Assembly: GCF_026914265.1 (NCBI RefSeq)
Contig: NC_069126.1
Coordinates: forward strand, 37,079,725 to 37,143,724
Length of the DNA: 64,000 nucleotides
From: Mya arenaria
Lineage: Eukaryota > Mollusca > Bivalvia > Myida > Myidae
Direction: 5' to 3'
Part shown: positions 1 to 13,499 of the stretch, piece after piece
Layout of the letters: each line of letters begins with the position of its first letter
How positions within the stretch are numbered: the stretch's first letter is position 1
The notes under the pieces: generated by a model
What the model was told of the DNA's origin: nothing
The model's database searches: none
Seen by the model: only the letters and a program-made list of their open reading frames with translations
Translations under genes and position numbers: made by a program

Positions 1-1718
1 CATTTTTAATGAGATTGTTAGACTTTACTAGTATTTGTAAACTGTGTGTCGCATAAAACCATTCTCTTGTGTTAGTATACATACTAACAACCTTTTAACC
101 ATTACAAACGAATATTATACACTTTTACCAATCAAATCAAATCGCGTAAAGCGTTGACAGGCTATCGACCTGCTACAAATTGTGTCATGTAATGCCGAAT
201 GAAACGAAAAGTATGTGAATATTTTTCAGTTTATCTCGGTAATTTCAGTCCAATATCTTGAGCATGTAGCATAATGCATATCTATTTAAAAAACAACTGA
301 TGTAAATATGTTCATTTTGTACGCGATTGACATATTTTGAGATCATTATTAAGATACATGTACATGAAACATACAGGGAATAAATAGTATGTGGGTGATT
401 CGATTCAGAGGTATTTGGTGATGTCAAGGCTTCTTTAAGCCTTAAACATATGTCCAATGCATTTTGTTGGGATGCATATTGTTTAGCTGGCATACCCTGG
501 TAGTAAATTAAATACGCAATTATCCAATTCTGATGTATAACTGAAATCGGCCTAGCGGTTAAGGCGTCGCGGTTACCTTTTTTTTCTTGACTTTATCGGC
601 GTGGGTTCACACCCGCCACTAAAATTACGTTTGGTCCAAAAACATGAGCGAGGACCTTTACATGTCACTGACTCTGAATGAAAAACAAATAAATTTGTCA
701 AACTATTTTGCCGACTGAAAAGTTTGGTCGCAATATCACATTAATATCGTAAGTTCATTATGCGCTAGTTTTCACAGAAGGTAATGCCCACCATGATGTC
801 GTTTATTCCTGGACTGAGCAGGGATGGAGACGGTAAACATATAAAGACAGATTCTCAACCGTTTTATATATGTTATGCAATCTATATCATGAATGCTGTA
901 ATAAATGTATTGACTGAAGTCGGCGTCTTTAGTTGCTTGAATTTAGATGCTAAAGCCCTTTTTACGCGCCAATTTTTAGTTCCACTGGAGTTTATATTTG
1001 ATGACTGTGCGGTACAAACCCAAATATAACAAGGTGGTAATTATACCACCCACACTTTGGTAAAGATGGTCGGCGGCGGAGCATTCAAAAGTCAAGATTA
1101 ATAACGTTTACAAACCAACATTAGTGTTATATTGTTTTTCGCTTTCATAAGTCTCTAAGTTTGAAGAGGGAGAGACCATTGTTTTTCAAGCTTAAAAGAT
1201 AATTTTCTAATAACGTCTATCACTTTTCGAAGTTGAATTGGACCTACCCGTAGACACCGTTACCATTACTGGTTCTTGACAACGCGTACCAAACTAAATG
1301 TACTGTCAGCTACTTATTTACGGCCCGATAACCTGTGACTGTGGTATCATTTAAGTCCAGGCTTAATGTTCCGATACCAGTCGTAAATGTCTATGGGTCT
1401 GCTAGTTGCAGTTATGATGATGCGATTTTGCTTGATTACATACGTTTAACCACTGACCAATAAACACTGTCCCTACTTTTGTTTTAAGCAATGTTTAGTC
1501 CGAAAAGGTGCATTTTGGAAGTATTTGATTACCTTTCTCTCTTTCTTTTCTTGTATGCGTTACTATATCTCTTTGTGGTATGCTTTTTAGACCGTGCCCG
1601 TTGGAAAATGGCCGAGGAGTTCCGAATGTATTCAGAGATTAGGTCTAGGGTTTTCCGATTCTTTAAATAGACATGCAAAAAAGAAAGTGGGTTTCCATGC
1701 GTAAGACATAAACTGAAA
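1..1718. other. Intergenic stretch left of the Ig-like gene
   Basis: No coding exon could be supported here. The open frames, including an 81-codon one at 784-1029, show no domain, signal peptide or splice-compatible context. The stretch contains a tRNA-Leu-like SINE head near 545-622. One arm of a foldback element at about 1597-1622 (AAAATGGCCGAGGAGTTCCG) recurs at 44.8 kb. Confidence 0.6.
545..622 (+). repeat. tRNA-Leu-like SINE head or tRNA pseudogene
   Basis: A box-A-like TAGCGGTTAAGG at 553-564 and a box-B-like GGGTTCACACCC at 603-614 lie about 40 bases apart, closer to a tRNA with a variable arm than to chance. The order GGCCTAGCGGTTAAGG, then GGCGTGGGTTC, resembles tRNA-Leu. A run of eight T falls between the boxes and the acceptor stem is not convincing, so this is probably a tRNA-derived SINE or pseudogene, not a working tRNA. 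Confidence 0.5.
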
Positions 1719-2524
1719 ATGTTTAAAATGTGTGTTAGAAGTAATGCTTTATTTTCTGTGATCTTATGTTTAACGATTATATATGAGGCATATGATAACA
1801 CCGTCCGGGCATTGAACGCCCACCGTAAGTATCAATTCTGTTTATCATTACGTCGCCAGGAACTAGTCATTCCGTACCCTCCGATTTTTGGTCATTTCGT
1901 ACCCTTTGGATAGTCATTTCGTATGAAATTACTAAAACGTACACTTTGGATAGTGATTTCGTACGAAATGACTATAAACCACGTCGCCTGCGTAGGTGTA
2001 GGTTATATCAGTCTAGTAAAATTGAAAAATAAATCCATCAGGCTCAGCATGCATAAATTAATTCATTTATAATAACTTACATTGTATATTTTACTGTATT
2101 CTTAAAGGGTCTCACTCAACAATTTTTTTGTATAAATGTACGTAAAACAGATTTTTTAATTGACTTTGGTAAAACGGAGTGCAAAACATTTAAATTATTC
2201 AATAGAGTTATTAAAGCTTTACAGTACCACCAACTTCATTTTACATTTATTAACTAATAGTAAGCTCAAATATGATATTTACACATGATATAAATTAAAG
2301 CTTGAATAAGTACCTTTATTAATTTAGTAGTTTGTTGGTACAAATATATATTCACATCATTATATAATATCCAGATAATATTATCAATTATGTAATGCAT
2401 TGCCAGAAACTATGTACCAGTACACTATGTTATTCTAATGTTACTACAAACTATACAGTATCCAATGCTAAATAGTCTTAATCAATATATTAAAGAATAC
2501 CATTGGCTCTTTATAAAACACTAC

Positions 2525-2587
<63 letters not shown>

Positions 2588-5500
2588 TTATAACTTGAAA
2601 CAATTTCTTTTTTGCACTTTTTTACCATCACAAGCTGCTTGTTAAAAATTAGTTAAAATTGTCAGCCTTGGATTCATGCTTATATTTCTTTCATGGATGT
2701 CAAGGACTCATTTTCATCCAACTTTGAAAAGGTCTCAGTTTTGTTTAAATACTTGTTCAAATTCAACAAAAGTCGTAGGTTTCATATTCATTAACTTTTC
2801 CTTTCAGATGTTTGAAAAGGCTGCTCTTTTTAAGGGTTTGTTCACTTTCACGCTTGTTGCTTTTTATGAAAATCTTAAATGCATCAAAAGAAATAAATTG
2901 TACCATGTTTATCAAAGACAATTTGAAGATCTTTTAAAATAGGGTGTTAAATATCATCTTTACACCTGTTATTTTTGGATAAACATGTGAGATAAACAAT
3001 AGAACGTACTACTTGATTGATGATGACGAAGATGATCATGATGATGATGGTGATTTTGATGATGATGATGATGATGCATTTTATGGGTATAACATTACTA
3101 TGGGATCCAGTTATGACATCACTAGGCTAAGCAGTGAACGCATATTGAAATGTACAGTTGACTAAACTAAGGGATTCAGTTTTGGTTATTTGCAGCATAT
3201 CAGTATTATATATATATATATAGCCCAGAATTCACATTACTGGGTTTCCCATGTACTAAAAGTGTAAGAAATCTCAAACTCCAACCGACCAAGAGATTTA
3301 GGACTTTGTTTGTTCATTTAAACCGTTCAAGCATTTGGATGTGCTTAATCATTAATAGTTCGAAAATATTCATGGACATCATGTCTATAGGACATTTTTT
3401 ATAGACATGCAGTAAACTATCATGTTAATCTAAATGTCATGTGTTAACAATGAAGATACACGGCATAAGTGCCTTATTTGTTCATTCTCGTTGCATGGTG
3501 TGGTGGGTACAGTTTTCCAGAGCTTTTACATTTCATAATTGGACTAAAGTTTTAACTCTGGCCTAGCTGATCTTTGTGAGCAGACTGATTGTTTGATTGT
3601 TTGTGAGTTTGATTGCCAATTAAGGTTATGTCTCATCTGTGGACAAATTGAATGAAATATTGATCTGTTATATTCACCTTTGAAAAGTTTTATACTGACC
3701 ACTTTCATTAATTTTTTTCAAGTGCAGTATTAACTTATTGCGCTTTAATACTATGTGCAATAGATATTAGCTGTCAATAATAACTGTGGGACAAATAAAA
3801 TACTCTGCTTGTTGGAACACCAACACTGTGTTTAACTGTTTTTTTAACTCAAGGTCAAAATAATAATTATTTTATGTTTGGTATAAATGAAATGAAATAA
3901 AAAACATAACCAAACTTAATCACTCATTGTCGGTATAGTCAACTGTACATTTCTATAATTATGCATTCACTAGAGTTATTAAAACTGGAACCCATCTAAA
4001 ATTTATGTTTCAGAAAACAAATAGTATTATAAACTAGCTGTAATATTGATACGTTAATTTTGCATGTCACTTCAATATTGAACTTTCGTAATAACATCCT
4101 GTGCCTGACAACCAATTTAGTATTCAAAATGTGTAATACATGATCTAACTTATAAACCTGTATCTTATGCAATATAAGTGATATCAGCATGCAGTATTAC
4201 CGCCATGAATGCTTCTTCAGGCTGGGATAAACAGAGTTGAAATAAACAAAGCATTATCTCAACTTTTATGATTGGTGTATTTAATTTGTACAAGACAAAT
4301 TATAATATTTGAATTCAGCCAAATGAAAAAAAATGTTTCCACTGGCTGCATTATTGCTTGACCCTGCTGTAACACCAATGTGAATTGCAAAATTGTTTCT
4401 TAAATGCCATGAATGACATGAGATAGAAGTGACTTCATACCCATTCACATCTAGATAAATCTGTATAACCAGAGCTGAAGAAACAGAGTGAGATACAAGG
4501 ATGTCCTGCTGCACTACCTTAGCACTGTACGAAGACACTTTTGGTTCCAAGTGTAAAGTGCCTATACAACGAATACAACTTTCTTGGTTTAAACTAGTAC
4601 TGAGTACTCAAAACTTCCCAGTGCTAAACTATAAATGTTAGATGTCGCTTTGAATTGTGAATTTTTACTATTTCTTTTCCTGCAAATAGACAAAAGTAAA
4701 CAAAAATATGAAATGTTAAAATATAAAAATAGTGTGAAATTTAAAAACATGCAATCATAAAACATCTAACTATTTGAATTGATGTAAGCCAAGACATGAT
4801 AATCTTGTCTTGAGTTACCTTCCTTCAATGCCTGTAATTTTGTACCAGTATTGCCTAAAGGTGAGCACATTGTTCTTCCTATTCCGTTACTATGCTGTTT
4901 TTTCATGTATGATCCAAGTGCATTGATAAAACAATTATTTTTTATAATTGTGGCAAGTTTTCTACAACTTCTTTCACTTATTTTTCTGTATAGCTGAGAG
5001 TGCTGTCCTGTTACCCGTTGATCCAGTGAAGAGGAAAGACGATGTGTTGAATCTCACCTGCCGTGCTCCGGCAAATTTTTCAAAACTTTACGTAGACATA
5101 AACTTTAAAATCTTTCACAATGGAATTTTTATAAATGAAGATTATTCACCACAATCTGGAGAACTGGGGCGGCGAAGTGTTTTGTTGAAAAAGGTGTTGG
5201 ATGAAAATGGTTACGGAAACTATTCATGCACTATACAAGCCCAGGAGGGTCCGAAACCACGGCCAAATTATACAGCTAGCACCTATGTAAAGATCTTGAC
5301 AGGTAATGCAACCCAATATAAATGAATAAGTCTTTGTTGTGTCAGGATTTCTGTTTCTGAATTCTCGGTTGTACTCTTAAATGAAATAAATAATGAAAAA
5401 AGCATGGAAAAAGGTGGTCGAAGGACTACCTGTACCGCCATTGATGAATAAAAGGAATACTTAATGCTATAGATTATTTTATGTAATCTTAATTTATAGT

Positions 5501-7613
5501 TACTAAGTTGAGCACTTTGAATACTTACTAGTATATTTTGGTCTCTTTAGAAAATTACTAACAAAGATTATGTCTAGCTCTTGATTGTAAAGTTATGTTA
5601 AGTCTGTTAAGTTATGTTGAGATTGTAAAGTTGTGTTGAATCAATGTCATAACACTGTTGCATAAGGTGCCCAACATCTTCAAACAAAGGTATGTGCATC
5701 ATTTATAAAGATCATACTTATATAGTTTTAATAATTATCTGAACATTCATTATCATTTTTGCAGACACAGAGACCATGGCTCATCAAAAAAACCCATTAG
5801 TACAAGTCGGTACTGGGGTGTCTATACAATGTCTTGACAAGCCTCATGAGGGGCTTGTGGTCAATTGGGAAGGTGGATCATCACAATCCAACACCTGGGA
5901 CTTCACACTTGACTGTAAGTTTATTATGTTAAACAGTTATTTTAAGTTTATCTGTTGTGTGAATGGAAAAGTAAAAGTATTGTCATAGACTGCGTTAGCA
6001 ACAGAATCAATGCTGTCGTGCATTACTTAGGCTTGAGAAACATTACAATATTGAATCTTGGTACTGCATGACAATTCATACTCAAGTTTGATAAGTCTAT
6101 AAATATGTGTCAAATTATGCCCTTTGATTACCTGAGGAAAACAGAGCATCTTATAAACCACTTGTGGAGCCCTTGTTTATAAGCTTCTTTTTAGCTCTTT
6201 TATTCTTGACACAAAATATTGTGGAAATAGTGACCAGAAAAAAATGCAATGTGAACAAACATGTTCTGTACTTAAATTGATAAAAAATTGTAACCACTAA
6301 TCAGCCATGAGTTAGACTTCTTAGACTTAATTTGAGTTTTCCCATTGAGAAAATGAGTACAAATATTAAAGGGACTGTAAACCAGATTGGCACCAAAAAA
6401 GGGTTTTTTCTGTAACAAATCCCAGGACAATTATTAAATAGAATGTGTTACGCTTTGATATCATAATTGTCAAAAAAGTACCAAAATGTAAAAAAAAAAT
6501 TGTGTCGGAGACTGGGTTCGAGCCCTCCGTCGTATCCACTGAGCTATGAAGGCTTACTCTTAACGAGTGGTATATTAAAGCTATATACCTAACTCGTTAA
6601 TATCACGTGATAACATCGACTAGCCGATCACGCATAAGGAATGAATTCTACCAGGTAGACATACCCAGTAATCTTTTTTTATGGAAAAATTCGAATTAAC
6701 TACTAAATTTAAATAAATTGTAAACTATGGTACTACAGTTAGTAAGTTTCAATGCATTGTACACATTAATACCAAGTTTATGTCAGTTTTTGACAATGTT
6801 CTTTTTTTCTTGCTAATTGATCATTTGGTGCACAGTTGCTTTAGGTCAATGTAAGTTTGCCCAAGTAAAATACTTTCAGATTGGCAATAAGTGTTCAGCA
6901 ATGCATGCATAATAGTTTAGACCATTCAAATCAATATCATGTTGGCTGCTAGTTCTGATCAATGGATGCATGAATCACTTATCTGTCTGTAAAAAGAAGC
7001 AGTTGATTATTAGTAATGACAAAAATAAAAATTGCCTGATGATAGACACCAGTCCAGGTTGAACCTATCACTCTACTTCTGATCTTATATTCATAATACC
7101 CATGTACATGTACATGTAATGTTAAATTTACTATATTTTTTCTGACAGCTATAATGTGCTGACTTTAAATATTTTTCAAATGTTGTTAGTATCATATTCA
7201 TTTCTTGCAATCTGTTTAAACTTTGTAAAGGGAAGGGCTTCCAGCTTCAGATTAGATAAAATGATATTTAATTGGTCTCAACTTCAAGTTATAAATATCA
7301 CTAAAATCTTGGCAATATTTCAAGGCAATTCAAACATGATTCACTTCTAGTTTACCATGCATTACTTTGTATACATTTCAATATTTCAATAACAGGAAGT
7401 TTCCAAATGAGTGGAATACCAACTTTTACCAACTAGGAAGTTAAAAATTTCAGCCCTTGGTGATGTCAGTACAAGAAGATGTCGTATTGCCAATAAAACA
7501 GCTCTTGGTGCCAATGACAACATCACGGATCAAGCAGTGGCTAGTGGTTCAGCCCTTGTGATCTCTAGGGACTTCATAGGTTTGGGAAAGAAAATATTCA
7601 TCACCATCATGAA

Positions 7614-7663
<50 letters not shown>

Positions 7664-7673
7664 CCATCATGAA

Positions 7674-7730
<57 letters not shown>

Positions 7731-10591
7731 AAATGTCATAGCAATATATGTTAACCAGTCTTGTCTAGAATTTATCTTATATACCAGTTAGGAAGAGGTT
7801 GTGTGTTCGAGGAGAACCCTTTTAATAACACAATCATTTCAGGAGTGGAGACCAAATCAACAGAGGTACTTGGTGGCTCCTGCAATGTATCCTTGACCGT
7901 CAAACACAGTGATGTCAAGCAGTGGCACAACCTCTCAGTTGAGTGGACCAGCAAGGGAAATGCCTTACTGGGTGTAAAGAATTCCACAGGATCCATGCTC
8001 ATCAGCACCATCCTCGTGAACAGGACAATGGAGCCCATCTCAGTCAAGATATCATTCAGGGGAAATGTTATAGAACCGTATATCGACATACGAGTTTGCC
8101 CTTATACATTGATTCAAACAAGTAATTCATTTAACATTAATTACTGTTGACTAAATCTAAAACCAACACCATAACATTATCCGGAACTCATTTAAAATAA
8201 AATAATGTTTATTATGGATAATTTATTTAAAAAACCTACAAATTATGTTGTTTTAGTTAAAGATTTAAATTTTTGCAAACATTCTTAATCAACTTATTGG
8301 AAAGGATTTTAAGATACATTTATATAATAGTTTCATGTTTAGTGTAATTTTCTTAGTAGGCACTTGTAAGCCTGATAGTGGTAGTACTGGTACCATGTTT
8401 GCCCAAACAGTAACAACATGTTACTATTATTATTATTATTATTAATTGTACATGTGGAAAGTACACCATTCAATTCAAGAAAAACATTTATGTAAAAAGA
8501 AATGTTGTGTGTTTATGTGCAAGTTTAATGTGCATTGTGTTTGACAGGTTATTACAATGTACAATAAACCGAAAGAAAGCCTTAATTCAAGTGGATATAG
8601 TTGCAAGGTTTTCCACCCCTCAAACACTTTCATACTGATATTGATACTGCCCATTCTAATGCACAAGACCAATATGCAGGTCAGTGAACAATGTAAGGAC
8701 AGTTTTATAATTCTATGATTATGATAAGAAATCACTTTTTGCAGACAGTTTGGGAGTTGCGGAGATTGTGGGGATTGTGCTGGGTTCATTGGCGGTGGTG
8801 GTGGCGGTGGTGGTTGCGCTCATTGTGCTACTGAGGAGGAAAAAAAAGCCCTCCTGCAAAAAGCCTGAAGAAGGTACTGGTGAATGGAAAAATGAGTTCC
8901 GGATAATGTTATGGTGTTGGTTTTAGATTTAGTCAACAGTAATTAATGTTAAATGAATTACTTGTTTGAATCAATTCTAGAACAGTAGACAGTCATTTCC
9001 ATACTAAATATGATATCGAAAAGTTAAGAAGATAAAATATTTATTTTACTTAAGACATTATTATTCAATATTTTGCAACAAAAAATCATGTAAAAAGGAA
9101 AATCATAACATAACTTCTCTGTCTTAACAACTTAACCAATTTCAATCAAACTCACTTTGAAATCCATCATATCTAAAATCATTCACACAATTTCACTATA
9201 ATTTCAGGGAAATTGTTATTGTCTGATTTCATATTCCTTCATTTGATGTGGTCCAAAATCAGATTTGTGGTTGCCATAGTTACCAAAAGAAAAACATTGA
9301 AAATATCCTAAAAAGATTATTTAAACTATTTCATTGAACTTTGGACAATGTTTACAGTTACCTAAACAAACTTCAATATTGGAAGAATTTTGAACTTTGT
9401 TTTTATTTCCAAAACTTCAACAATAAGATTTTAACGTATGAAACAAAAATATGACTTTGACAGACAATGTAATCCATATATGTCTGTCATGCTTCAGGCC
9501 ACACAAAAACAGGGATGTGATTGACCTGGCAGCTGAAGGGCTGAAACCATTTCATCAAGGGGTCTTAAGCCTTCAATGGGATAAACTAAGGCATCCTGCC
9601 CAGATGCAAAATTGACTTGTTTTAGAAGCTTCTTAGAGGGCTCTTCTAACATCAATTTGGAAGCAGACATTTACTTGCTAACAATTAGAATTATTTTATT
9701 TGGGAGAGGGGATCAAAAGTTCATGTTTATGGTCTCCATTGACACTGTGGAAATTTATAAAAAGTGTATACTTTGTTGTGTGTCAAAACTTCACTGCTTA
9801 TACCGGTACCTTCAAAAACTAAAATAGGTAATTAAAATTATTGAAGGACGATATCAAGTACAGTGAATAACTGTATGCACTGTCCAAATTTCTTGGTGTA
9901 GTCTTTAAACTTGCACGTTGGTCATACTCATGGTCAGTAGATGACCCTTATTGATTTTGGGGTCAATAGGTCAAAGGTTAAGGCCGTAGTGAACATTGCT
10001 AAAATCATTATAGGCTTTTTTATTTAAGATCAATTGCTTTTGAATAAATTTGTGTAGAGTTTTCAAACTTGGTAGGCCCATTAGTCATTGAAAGAAGACC
10101 CCTATTGATTTTGGTTTCAGTGATGCTATACACTGCACATATGCACATATCAGTCCATCGGTCAGTAGACCAAACCTTGTCTGATTGATACATAGAGTAT
10201 GCTTGGTTTAACAGTCCTTAAACTTATCAGCAGATGACCCTTATTGATCTTAGGTCAGTGGGTCAAATGTAAGGTGATGGTGACCATGAACACAAAAGGC
10301 ATGTCATATTGATAGCTACAGATGCTTGTTTCTACAGTCCTCAAACTTTGCAAGGTCATATTACCTTAAATTACCCCACAGACACAAATAACGGGAAATG
10401 ACTTATTGGCTGCCATAAGAGGGGCATAGATGTTTTACAAACATCTTGTGTGCTCTAATCAAGGTCATCTTTTGACCAGAGGCCCAATCTTGGGTATCTT
10501 CACATGACTGTCACATTTAAATTCTTATTTAATTCTAGGAAACACAACAACTGAAGGTTTAATGTCCAAGGACTCCAAAAAAAGTGAATGA
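1719..10591 (+). CDS. Single-pass Ig-superfamily membrane protein (383 aa, 7 exons)
   Basis: Exons 1719-1824, 4994-5302, 5765-5914, 7454-7579, 7843-8121, 8745-8873 and 10539-10591 (stop 10589-10591) join in frame. Every junction is phase 1, as is usual for Ig modules. Residues 1-35 start with a hydrophobic stretch (ALFSVILCLTII) typical of a signal peptide. Exon 2 encodes an Ig-like domain with Cys58 (LTC) and Cys114 preceded by the typical DENGYGNYSC pattern. Exons 3-4 (140-230) and exon 5 (232-323) look like two more divergent Ig-like modules. Many N-glycosylation sequons occur (NLT, NFS, NYS, NYT, NKT, NIT, NVS, NLS, NST, NRT). Exon 6 encodes a membrane helix (about 329-353) followed by RRKKK; the cytoplasmic tail is only about 30 residues, with no motif I recognise. 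Likely role: cell-surface recognition or adhesion; the ligand is unknown. The first exon is the least certain and was chosen for its signal peptide, GTAAGT donor and matching phase. Confidence 0.75.
2526..2586. repeat. (TA)n microsatellite
   Basis: About 30 uninterrupted TA dinucleotides in intron 1 of the Ig-like gene. A short GAT array follows at about 3019-3075. The rest of this 3.2-kb intron shows no feature I can support. Confidence 0.95.
6365..6555. repeat. tRNA-like repeat (SINE fragment)
   Basis: In the 5915-7453 intron. On the plus strand GGGTTCGAGCCC (6514-6525) matches box B, and on the minus strand TAGCTCAGTGGAT (6546-6534) matches box A, only about 20 bases apart. This suggests a collapsed tRNA-derived fragment. 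The leading AAAGGGACTGTAAACC is typical of a dispersed repeat end. It is not a working tRNA. Confidence 0.4.
7599..7731. repeat. (ATC)n microsatellite with duplicated interruption
   Basis: Two long ATC blocks, each opened by the same interruption CACCATCATGAAC, so the array grew partly by duplicating a 60-odd-base segment. It begins about 20 bases after the splice donor of exon 4 of the Ig-like gene. The poly-Met and poly-Asp frames read from it are artefacts. Confidence 0.95.
9840..10490. repeat. Degenerate repeat of the GGTCA-rich family
   Basis: Diverged repeats of about 150 bases with words such as GACCCTTATTGATTTTGG and AGGTCAAAGG fill the last intron of the Ig-like gene. They resemble, in opposite orientation, the arrays at 41.5-43.3 kb. 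This is probably an old copy of the same element family. Confidence 0.55.
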
Positions 10592-11586
10592 GAAGGTGGA
10601 TAATGCTGAGGAGACACTGATCATGCAACCTTTATGAGGCTTGTTTGTTAAAAGTTTAGCAAATGTACATTTATTAATTTTATGAGTTGAATGTACTGGT
10701 TTGTATTCTTCATTATTGATTTTGATAAGATGTATGTGTCTGTTATGCTTGTAGGGACAACAACAAAAGTTTGATAATGTTTCTGCAATATTCGATAACA
10801 TTCTTGCTTTTGATTTTTTTCTTCCATATTTCACTTTTATTTATTTATATGCTTTTCTTCTGTACTTTAAGTTTAATTTAGGTTTTAGCTATGTCTGGAT
10901 ACGTTTTACCATTAATGATAGTTTGTGATCAAAGGTCCCCACTCAGATGAAAATAATGTGTAAAATTAAATGTACCATGAGAAGTGTTCAGCAGATGATG
11001 TATGATTAGAAAGTATGAATTTCAGATAGAATGAATCTGAGAAAAAAATCCTGATATTTCTGTGCAATTTGCAATTATTTTTGTTTTAAGCAGGGCTCAA
11101 CATTTCATGTCGTCTAAAGCAAACAAGTGTTCAAGAAAATATCTAAACAGAAACAGCTAGCTGGATTGTTTTAAATCCACGCTAAGTGCTGATGCTCACA
11201 TATCTAAGCTAAAATTGTGTATGTGCCAATAAGCTGAAAGGATTGGGAAAGAATAATTCTGCATGTTTATTTTACTTTGGGATCCTAGAGTGTATAGATT
11301 TACTAAAAAACGTTTTGAGTTTAAAATTAAGATTCTGTTTTTGTTTATTGGTTTAAACAATGAGGTCAATTGAAATTGATAATACAAAAGCATAATAGTT
11401 CATGTCATATGATCATTTTACAACGACATGCTTCGTCTACTTTTTTTTTTTAAAGTAAACACATTTAATGAAAATGGACTTGCTATGGATTATCCAGGAA
11501 GGAAGGAGTGTGTGAAATGTTTTTAGCAAAAAAAATATAGCACTTTTTTGTGGGATATATATTTTTGATCAGGGCAATTAAATCTT

Positions 11587-11870
11587 TAAAGCTGCACTCT
11601 CACAGAATGAACGATTTGACAACTTTCTTGTCTCAGAATCAGCTGATTTTTGCATCAACGCTTTTAATTTAGTCATAAACGATAGAACAGATCCAAATTG
11701 TTAGAAAAACTGCTGAAAATTTCATTTCTTCTTTAAGCGAAAAAAATATGATCTGATCTTTTATTAGCAGTCTTATATTACCAGTTTTGAGACATTTACA
11801 CTAACTTTGGCTCATTCCAAGGCAAAAAAATAAAAGTTGTCAAAAAGGTCAATCTGTGAGACTGCAGCTT
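11587..11870. mobile_element. MITE with about 23-bp imperfect terminal inverted repeats
   Basis: The left end AGCTGCACTCTCACAGAATG and the right end (reverse complement AGCTGCAGTCTCACAGATTG) match at 18 of 20 positions. The 284-base element has no coding capacity. The TTAAAG lead-in suggests a TTAA target, as in piggyBac-type non-autonomous elements. Confidence 0.75.
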
Positions 11871-12168
11871 CACGTACCCATACTTGTCCACCAGGACTGT
11901 TATGTTGAGGCCTTGTATGAATGATGGCATAATTATGTATTGTTGTAAAAATTATAATGGTATACTTGCGTTTCTATCAAAGGTATGTGCTGCAAGCAAT
12001 TTTAAAATTTGGTAGCTCAGTGTTAAATCTTTGTCACTGATCTTTACCATTGAATTGTGTATATCTGCACCTTTTTTCAAAGATTTACAGCCAATTGAAA
12101 CCAATGCACAGTTTTGACCAAACCTTAACATTCTCATCTATGGGACAAACATTTAATTATGGTACTAG

Positions 12169-13378
12169 CATACATGTGATAATTTCTTGGGTCGATTCCG
12201 GGACACTCGTCGTAATGTCCGCATGCCCCCCCGGATTTTTTTTAAATGGGGAACGTCTGTGTTGCATTCTATAGCATATCTGGGGCTATTTTAGTCATTT
12301 TTAACGTCGGGAAAATGTACCTATTGTGACTGCCAAAACGTATTTTTTACTTGACATGGTTGTTTTTTTCTGCATTTTCTTGAAAAAATAAAACCACCAG
12401 ATATTTTCCCAGGCTTTAAATTAAGTGCTAACCAGGAGGATATGCAGTCTACTTTCGGTTTCATCAAAACAGGAAATAAACAACTATACGGGCACCTGTT
12501 TTCCCGCGCTTTTGAGAACATGCGTTACAAAATATTTATTTTTTCATCACATTTAAAACGTTTGCAATTTATGACACACAATATTTTCCAGACGATAAAG
12601 AAGATTTTCCAGTCGATGAGCTTTTTTCCGTTTGGAGATGCATATAATTTTGATAGAGACGTGTCAACATTCGGCTGTATAAAGGGATCACGTGACTTAC
12701 CATGGTCACGTGATTAAAGCACTCTATATAACCACCTGTAAACCCCATATCGTCAGTTTTATTTCGGCGTAATAATACGTAAAAATTCACACGATAGTTC
12801 GGAAAAAAGGTCAAAACACTAAAATTCCATATACACGCGTAAGTTGTTTAAAGTATAACGACGTATCGACTTTGAAATTTGAAAGGAATATGGGATGTTT
12901 TCCGTGTTTTAATTTTGGTTTTTTACTCATTTTGTCACTTTCTTTGAACTTACCTTCATGCTCGTTTGTTGGTAAAATGTGTGAAAAATATCAATTCATC
13001 AATTAAAAGCTATCATTCATAAGACCAAACAAATCCATATGAAAACAATGAATTAGTATACAAGAACCCTCCCCCACTCGTTAAGCACAACAATAGGCCG
13101 ATAGATCAATTATCGGGTGATTGACGATGACCTCGACGACACACGTACCAATTAACGGATCAGTGTCAACATGTCCTGTGTTTTACGACCAGTGTCCCGG
13201 ACAGGCAAAATAGCTGACTTACATTGGTAAAATTAAGATAATCGATTCCGATTCCGATATTTTTTTTTCGTTTTTTTTTTTATGACTTTCCGGGACAAAC
13301 ATGCACCCTCCGTGACTCCGTGACAGAGATACGATTTCCGGGACAATCCCGGACGTCCGGGACGTTATCACATGTATG
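12169..13378. mobile_element. 1.21-kb non-autonomous TIR element, copy 1
   Basis: Perfect 14-bp terminal inverted repeats CATACATGTGATAA and TTATCACATGTATG bound the element. The flanks carry a direct repeat (ATGGTACTAG on both sides, partly overlapping the ends), consistent with a target-site duplication of about 7-8 bp. GTCCCGG/CCGGGAC words cluster beneath both ends. Inside are a 10-bp E-box palindrome pair (12687-12714) and a TATATAA (12725-12731). Frames of 66-91 codons have no recognisable domain. Copy 2 at 55923-57133 appears to differ only by one T in a T run, so transposition or copying was very recent. The superfamily is unclear; 8-bp duplications would suit hAT. Confidence 0.85.
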
Positions 13379-13499
13379 GTACTAGGCATAAGTCACATAA
13401 AAATGAAGAGTCACAATCAATACACAGATCATTACCTCAAAAATCTTGGTGATCCTTAATGGTCTGGAGGACATTTATGGGGTATCATTTCTGTAGTAC

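Noticed and set aside
7530-7791. Poly-Ile, poly-Met and poly-Asp open frames
   Set aside because: Products of the ATC microsatellite in an intron.
12169-13378. Solitary LTR (the ends could be read as TG...CA with an internal TATA box)
   Set aside because: The perfect inverted repeat extends beyond TG/CA and the direct repeats lie outside the 14-bp ends, as for a TIR element; no short LTR-type target duplication abuts TG/CA.
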